This document shows positions 58,219 to 64,000 of a DNA stretch of 64,000 nt, one piece after another. The stretch is taken from the NCBI RefSeq assembly GCF_963422355.1, contig NC_085104.1, forward strand, positions 5,290,298 to 5,354,297, read 5' to 3'. The position numbers were made by a program, and so were the translations under genes. A model generated the notes under the pieces. The model searched no databases, was not told the DNA's origin, and was given only the letters and a program-made list of their open reading frames with translations. Within the stretch, counting starts at the first letter, position 1. The number at the start of each line of letters is the position of its first letter. Origin of the DNA: Corticium candelabrum (lineage: Eukaryota; Porifera; Homoscleromorpha; Homosclerophorida; Plakinidae).

Positions 58219-61200
58219 TAACCAACAATTCCAGTACTATACACGCATTGCATGTCTTCTCACTTGTTGACTGGAATTTGTATACCACTGAGGAACAGCC
58301 ACTGTCCGATGTAGTGTAGGTAGAGCCTTATCCAAAATACACAAATGAGCATAATGATCATACCCCAAAACTCACGAGATCTCCACTGAGAAAGACCCAT
58401 CTCTGCCAGCAGCTGCCTACCAACATACTGAATCTTTTTGCTGCTGCGTTTTTCATCTCGTCCCTTAGCTGAAAACGGAGGTCTATAAGAATCATACAAT
58501 AGTTACATATTAATTACGTCAGAATTTTCCATACTACCCTATCAGCATATAAAAATTGTATTTAAGACAGTTGGTCCTCATTATTCTGACCACATCAGTT
58601 GCACTCTGTAGTGCTGGATTAGGCAGTGTGTCAGGTTATTATTGGCTACTGTACGAATGATGCATACAGCACAGTTGGTCACATGCAAATCCTTGTTGAA
58701 GGATGGGAGTGTCAGGTATCAGAAATAACGATTACTCTGGAAAGATGTGATGTTAGAGTTGAGGACCGTGTTCTACATCTCAGTGTTGCCAAACAGAAAG
58801 CTAAAGTTTGATATCAATTAGTAATAACATTTAAAATGCTTCCACTATTGTCACAATGTGTATGCACTGGGTAATCTAATGTTTCTTGCGAGATCTAAAA
58901 CCTAGCCAATATTCAAAACTAGTTAAACTACAAGACAAGGAAAAGAATGACCAGCAAACAGCATAGTAATTAAGATGTTTCATCACCATCCATAAATTTG
59001 TGAAAATTAGACACTCAAGTCCTTGATCCATTTGTTAGTACTTCTAAATTCCAATTGGTAGTACAAAACACAATTTTCATAGCACGGTCGCATTGCTCAT
59101 CTTGCATCAGAAGCTCTGCATACAGCTGTGTATGTCACGTGAGTAGCTATGCACGTCGTGTGAGACCAATCTAATATGCTTTGCCAGCCCTCCTCAGTAT
59201 CGGGAATATATTTTTACAATAAATGAGACAAAATCAACCAAGAACCACATTATATGATGCCCACCCCAGACTGTACATTGTAATACAGTAGTTAGAAACG
59301 GTAATGAGTATGCAATGCTGTGAATCCTTAAAATCAAGATGAAGCATTGCAAGGCATGCACTGCACATATACAAAGCAAACAATAAAAGATGGTCTCAAA
59401 ATGTCAGTCTCTGGATGTCAGCCTAAGTAAACACATGTGCATACACCAAAGTCCATAAAAACTAAAGAACAACAAATAGCAATGACTCTACGCACAAACC
59501 AATTTACACATTTTGCATACCAAAAGGCTTCCATTGCCGAGTGACAAGCAACAACTTGCTTTAGTTAAGCAGTATATGCCAAAAGATCTATGCTAATGGT
59601 TTAGTACGTAAACTGCAATTTGAACAAAGCATCCCTAATGACGATTGACAAAATACCCAACTATAGTACCCTATTGATATTAGCCCTTAATCACTCACAT
59701 TAGAAAATCCTATAAACTAACATTAACACTAAAAACAAATCTCTGATAAATATTGGCACCGCCTTCGTGTCTTTTAAATCATTAAATTTTGGCAATACGT
59801 ACAGTACAACTGCACAAAGAGTCTTACTTGACTGATATGCTGTGATTTTCAAGCTCTTCTAAGTGACTCAGTGCCTTCTTTTTCCGTTTCTTCAGCATCG
59901 GCGTCTTGGGCAGCATTGTGTATACTTGTTTGTAGTATCGGTCTGCAGGATTCCTTGTGTGCAACTAAATGAGACACAATGTAACCTACTCACTCATGGG
60001 CTACTCATTTTATTTATTTAATTAAACAACATAACAAAGGTCAACACATGTACAGTACACACTCACTCACTCATTTTTATTTATACACGTGTACATGAAA
60101 CAACTATCAGAACAGTGCGCTCCGTTTATCACAAACTACGTCGCAGTAAGTATTAAAACATCTCAAAGACAGAAAAGAAATCTGTCCTAAATAAACAGCT
60201 TGTGTCGTGTTGTTGACATAGCAACACTAATCATTTGTGCATCATAGTAACAGAGATAATTGGTGGCATCCACTCTTGACATATGCGCGAAGGCAGAGCA
60301 AGTTGTCGAGTCGGTCATATGTCATGTGACCACCAGCATTACTGTACCCTAGTGTTTCATGCCTCAGGTAATTATTTATCTTCTTTCCTACAATACTACA
60401 AGTTCGTTGTCAATTATGGTTGCACTTTCCTTCAGAGACAAGATGACAACCGAAGAGGCCACTGTGAGCGGAATCGGGCAGATGACACGTTCACTACAGC
60501 TGGAGCTTTTATTGAAGCGTCTCTCAACGTATCTTCTGCAGACATCCCCACCCTCTATAGCTAAAGGGTGGAACAAGTGACCAAGTGCAGATCTCGATAC
60601 TTGGAATTTTTCTCAGTCTCCTGTGTTGATGCTGTAAACCCATTTGTCTCACTGTTTCTCACTCACTCACTTACTATATTTGAAGTTCAACAGTAATCAA
60701 AGCACCAAAGCGAAAAAAGCACGTGTAGTACATTAAATCAATGTTTTTCTAAACAACAACCCAGTCTAACTTACATATTAAATCAATACGTAATCATCCC
60801 ATGATAGAACCGATAAAATGGGACAAACAAAGCTAACACACACACGCTACTGACAAGCAATTACTGACTCACTCACTCACTTTTACTTCAACACAAAAAA
60901 GGTAATCACAAATCACTCTCTCACTTCTTGCATTCTTAAAATTTCTAATCCTTCAACACGTAACTTAAACATCCAGCAACAAAAAGTGTCCACTAAGCCT
61001 ACTATCGTATTCTTGAACTCAGAAAAAAATATTGTCACCAACTTAACAGCTTTAATTAAAGGGTCTAACTAACCTTAAACTTTATCGAAGCAGTTTGTTA
61101 ATATTAATTTGAAGTGCTGCTAACATTATAGCCTCGGTATTCCAGACTGCTTTCTGCATGTGATGGGAGGGAAGGGTGGGAGGAGAGAAGAAAGCAGTCT

Positions 61201-62159
61201 GGGAACAGCTCTATTGTAAGTGACTTCGGAAGAGGCGCGACTGCTCAAGTTTAGAAACATCCGCTCCAATCAAAACCACCACTAAAAAACGGCCAATCAG
61301 CGCTGTAGATAACTGTTGACGTCAATGAGTAATTTGTAATTACCTAGAAGCAATTCTCAGACGACTGTAATAGCACAATGGGGTGCAGCTAACACAAATG
61401 CAACGCGCTACGAGTTTCGCTCCTGATGACATGATAACTCAGCGAATGCTTGTCAGACGTTACCGGACGATCAAGCCATTGCAGCGGCTGTTCCGACTTG
61501 AAGCCTTGAAGACCAATCAACTGCTTGCTAAGCGATTTTAGTACGAGGTCGCAACGTCTTTGTCTTCTCGCTACTGGATTCAGTAAGTCACTCATTTTCT
61601 ACGTTCTCCCGTTTGTTTGTAGTCGGCTGGCAGCGAACAGCTTCTGGCAATATCCCACGAGCCATCTGGTGCTTGTTACTGTTCCTAATGAATGTGGGTA
61701 ATTATCGATTAAGATGAACACCGCCTATTTCCGAAGTCACTTACAATAGAGCTGTCCCCAGACTGCTTTCTTCTCTCCTCCCACTCTCCCCTCCCATCAC
61801 GTGCAGAAAGCAGTCTGGAATACCGAGGCTACTAACATTAGTCACGTGACCAGCAACAAAGACTACCACACCAACTGACCAAGTCTACGATTACCTGCAT
61901 CATCAAATTGCCTAATGTTCTCTTTGATGATCTTGAAGACTGCTGGTTAAGTCGCAGGTAAGTCAAAAAAATTTCTTTAACTGCTACACCCACTTTTTCA
62001 ACCGAGGCCTCATGCCAGTTGCCTCATGCCTAGTTACGCTCCAGTCCAGTAACAAACTAAGTAAAATCTAAACCAAAGTGTGAAATCGAGATGACACACC
62101 ATTTGTCCATTTTATTGTATTTCTAGCTTTTTGAGAATGTTTGGCTACATTAATACCCT

Positions 62160-62226
<67 letters not shown>

Positions 62227-64000
62227 GCTAAGAATAGTCTCTAAAGTCTCTGATTTTAAAGGAGCATTCCGAAGATATGCACTAGCTGCTGGCTCCGCCT
62301 TTGCTTCCGCTAATGGGAAATATATACTAACCAAATTGGGTATCTGGGTGATATTTCAGAGCAAACCCAATAGATGTGTACGTTCAGAACGTTTAAAAAC
62401 ATAAAAACTGACAAGCCGTTTCAAGAATTTCGTCCGCCAAGTGAAGCATTTTTCTGCGCCATCAGATCACGTAAGCCTTACTGACGTAATCACGTTCCCA
62501 GAAATGGTCTCTCTGTTGTTTCCGTCACTCTAAGAATGGTGGTAACCATCGTGCTACTTTCAGACTGTCTACAGACTGACCTTTTCGTGTGATTTATTTC
62601 CGTCCGGCAACATTCGAGAGAATAGGCATTTTGTGAGATTCTTTGGCGTTAGAGGCAGTGGACACTGTCGGCAATCGTGTTCTAACAGTTTACGAAGCAC
62701 TCATCCCTACGCAGAAAGACTTTCTGCAAACTCCCTCGATCACCGGACCTCACTATTTTGACTACGCACTACACTGCGCACTAAAGCTGCGCAGTTCTCC
62801 GAAATGCTCCTTTAAGCAGCTTCTACGGAAGTTCTGTTGATATTTAGATCCATGTGTTCTAAAATATTAGACAGTCTTTCACTTACTATATAGTACGTAT
62901 GTTAGCGTAAATATTCATGTATGTGTAGTGCTTGGTACAGTACCCGGAAGATTGACTGCTGAGTTGAGGAGTAAAAGAAATACAAAATACAAATACAAAT
63001 ACAAATATGTCAACAGAGACCTGTTGCTAGTAAGCCCCTACAATGACTACCAAAAACACTCTGAGAAACCCCATGCCACCAGCCTGCACTTGTATATCGA
63101 GGTGTAGAGTTTTGAGAAGCTTCCAACGACTGGACCACAACAAGCATACACTGCACACAGTCGGACCAAAAATGCCTTTAGCCACAATTTAATCAACTAT
63201 GTCATATGAGGAAGTGACCTTTAGGGTCCATTTTTCCTGCATATCACACCTTGCACTAAATCCTTACCATATCCTAATTAACTACACACAAACCTTAGCA
63301 AGTGCCCAGCAGTACAGGAAACGTTTGCATAATCCTACAGGTAATCATGAGGTTCAACAATACCATCCACTATTTGTCATAAAGCAAGCAAAGGTCAACT
63401 GTGCTTATTTCATTCCACTCCTACATAACACCACACAACTGCATATTATAGGCAACCAGTATTCTTGGAAAAACTATTCATTAGCCTTGTGGGCAATATT
63501 GCAGTAAACTCCATTGACATGAAAGCTACGAAGCAATACTCATTGGGAATAGCTTCTATAACCAGGAGTCCAGTTGAGTTGAAATTGATTGAAACATTTG
63601 CTATCGTCTAGGCCATGGTCTTCACAAATACCACAAAAGTGTTTACCAACTGCTGATTGGCCAATTGTCATCATCTTAGCAACCAAGTCCTTGACGTTAA
63701 AGGAGAACTCTCACCAAAATCAACTATCTCTCATACAAAAGCTGTCACTTCATGACACAACCCTTTGTAACCATTTACTGCAGAAATTTACCGTAACGAA
63801 GAAATAAAGTATTGAAATTACCTGCGTAGGCGTGTTTAGTACCCGTATGTGGTATATGCGTACCTCTGATTGTTGGTTAGCAAGGAAGACCGATATCTGT
63901 GCACATTTCAAGGTAATGATTGTGAGACATATGGTGTCAAGTTGTGAATTATTGACTAAAGCAAAGTGGGACCCCAAAGTTATCACGCAAGTATCGACTG
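55496..64000 (-). CDS. Multi-pass membrane protein, 5' end beyond the window (partial)
   Basis: Exons on the minus strand: 64000(edge)-63822, 59964-59828, 58482-58264, 57638-57367, 56910-56567, 55876-55496 with stop at 55496-55498. All phases agree, giving over 500 residues. Visible: a soluble part (SHFALVNNSQLDTICL, YYKQVYTMLPKTPMLKKRKK), a basic loop, then hydrophobic segments (FWGMIIMLICVFWIRLYLHY; FAVVVIGPMTNVVVFALFIM; LAGIFLTLFVYFFIMFVAIA). A cytoplasmic-type region follows (LHMNGRMLDIYHRLHGSQDD, EELSYIVKKAEQWRGEEGER, AVYDYVWEEE), then a C-terminal module (YTIHLDGLRQLYRHFLRLQD, GAIVEVFGDV) and a disordered tail. The conserved-looking motifs suggest an old family. An OFCC1/ojoplano-type protein is one possibility, but I cannot confirm it. 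The edge exon is the least certain. Confidence 0.75.
56987..57098. repeat. (TG)n microsatellite
   Basis: A TG run in the intron between exons 57638-57367 and 56910-56567. One gtgtggtgtg slip is present near its start. Confidence 0.95.
58164..58216. repeat. (CA)n microsatellite
   Basis: A CA run about 50 bases from the splice donor of the exon 58482-58264. Confidence 0.95.
58483..59827. other. Intron of the membrane-protein gene
   Basis: AT-rich, with no recognised element or exon. Confidence 0.5.
61129..61831. mobile_element. MULE/Merlin-like DNA element with 9-bp target duplication
   Basis: The perfect direct repeat ctaacatta flanks the element (61120-61128 and 61832-61840). The terminal inverted repeats are about 105-110 bases: tagcctcggtattccagact at the left and its reverse complement at the right. 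Each arm is itself a mini-hairpin (agactgctttct...agaaagcagtct). The core of about 480 bases has an open minus-strand frame (61595-61389; SDLLNPVARRQRRCDLVLKS) that may be a captured gene piece or remnant. No transposase is recognised. Confidence 0.85.
62163..62223. repeat. (TA)n microsatellite
   Basis: A pure TA run shortly before the TTAA-flanked element. Confidence 0.95.
62260..62811. mobile_element. TTAA-flanked MITE (Kolobok/piggyBac-like)
   Basis: TTAA lies at 62256-62259 and 62812-62815. The inverted ends are aggagcattccgaaga on the left and the reverse complement of tctccgaaatgctcct on the right. It is about 550 bases and non-coding. Ends beginning AGG after TTAA point to Kolobok rather than piggyBac. 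Confidence 0.7.
62812..63821. other. Remaining intron sequence before the edge exon
   Basis: A short (AAATAC)n-like stretch occurs near 62980-63007. No exon is recognised. An open plus-strand frame at 63199-63507 shows no family features. Confidence 0.4.

Noticed and set aside
55496..59964. Meckelin (TMEM67) as identity of the membrane protein
   Set aside because: Considered because of length and membrane spans, but the cysteine-rich N-terminal and characteristic C-terminal meckelin motifs are not present in the visible exons.
60443..60580. 46-codon frame MTTEEATVSG... after a possible acceptor (cttccttcag)
   Set aside because: It looks protein-like but is too short, has no recognised homologue, and lies on the opposite strand within an intron. 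It is kept only as a note.

Overview
This is a eukaryotic, clearly animal, genomic window. The genes are split by short-to-medium introns with GT-AG borders, and the products are animal-type: an O-mannosyl glycan transferase, a RASSF scaffold, host cell factor and TUSC2. The sequence is AT-leaning, very rich in (CA/TG)n, (TA)n and (TC)n microsatellites, and full of degraded retrotransposons and hairpin-forming DNA elements. I think an invertebrate is most likely, possibly an early-branching one such as a sponge. The lineage cannot be proven from the window alone.

Layout: (1) 1-92, the last coding codons of an unidentified upstream gene (+). (2) 690-13417, a complete POMGNT1-type gene (+); in my model every splice phase agrees and it gives about 661 residues. 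Its introns carry two 3'-truncated LINE copies and long CA/TG tracts. (3) 15290-15620, three exons of a TUSC2 homologue (+), whose C-terminal exon I could not find; large inverted-repeat elements lie on both sides. (4) About 17-22.9 kb, transposon debris: a tRNA-derived SINE pair, a LINE with reverse transcriptase, and two mariner-like MITEs. (5) 22985-28634, a RASSF1/5-type gene (-) with C1, RA and SARAH regions. (6) 29044-30455, a 1.4 kb near-palindrome. (7) 30565-51569, a complete 14-exon host cell factor (HCF) gene (+), about 780 residues; its 7.8 kb second intron holds a SINE and a fairly well preserved non-LTR retrotransposon. (8) 53298-54746, a compact five-exon C-clamp gene (-) of the ZNF395/SLC2A4RG/ZNF704 family that lacks the C2H2 finger. 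(9) 55496 to the right edge, a multi-pass membrane protein gene (-), partial at its 5' end, with MULE-like and TTAA-type DNA elements in its long intron.

The genes do not form one pathway. The most striking host-gene observation is that TUSC2 and a RASSF1/5-type gene are neighbours here, as TUSC2 and RASSF1 are in the human 3p21.3 cluster. The most striking repeat observation is that a tRNA-derived SINE and a LINE 3' tail both repeatedly abut (TG)n tracts, the SINE usually on both sides. This suggests microsatellite-targeted retrotransposition.
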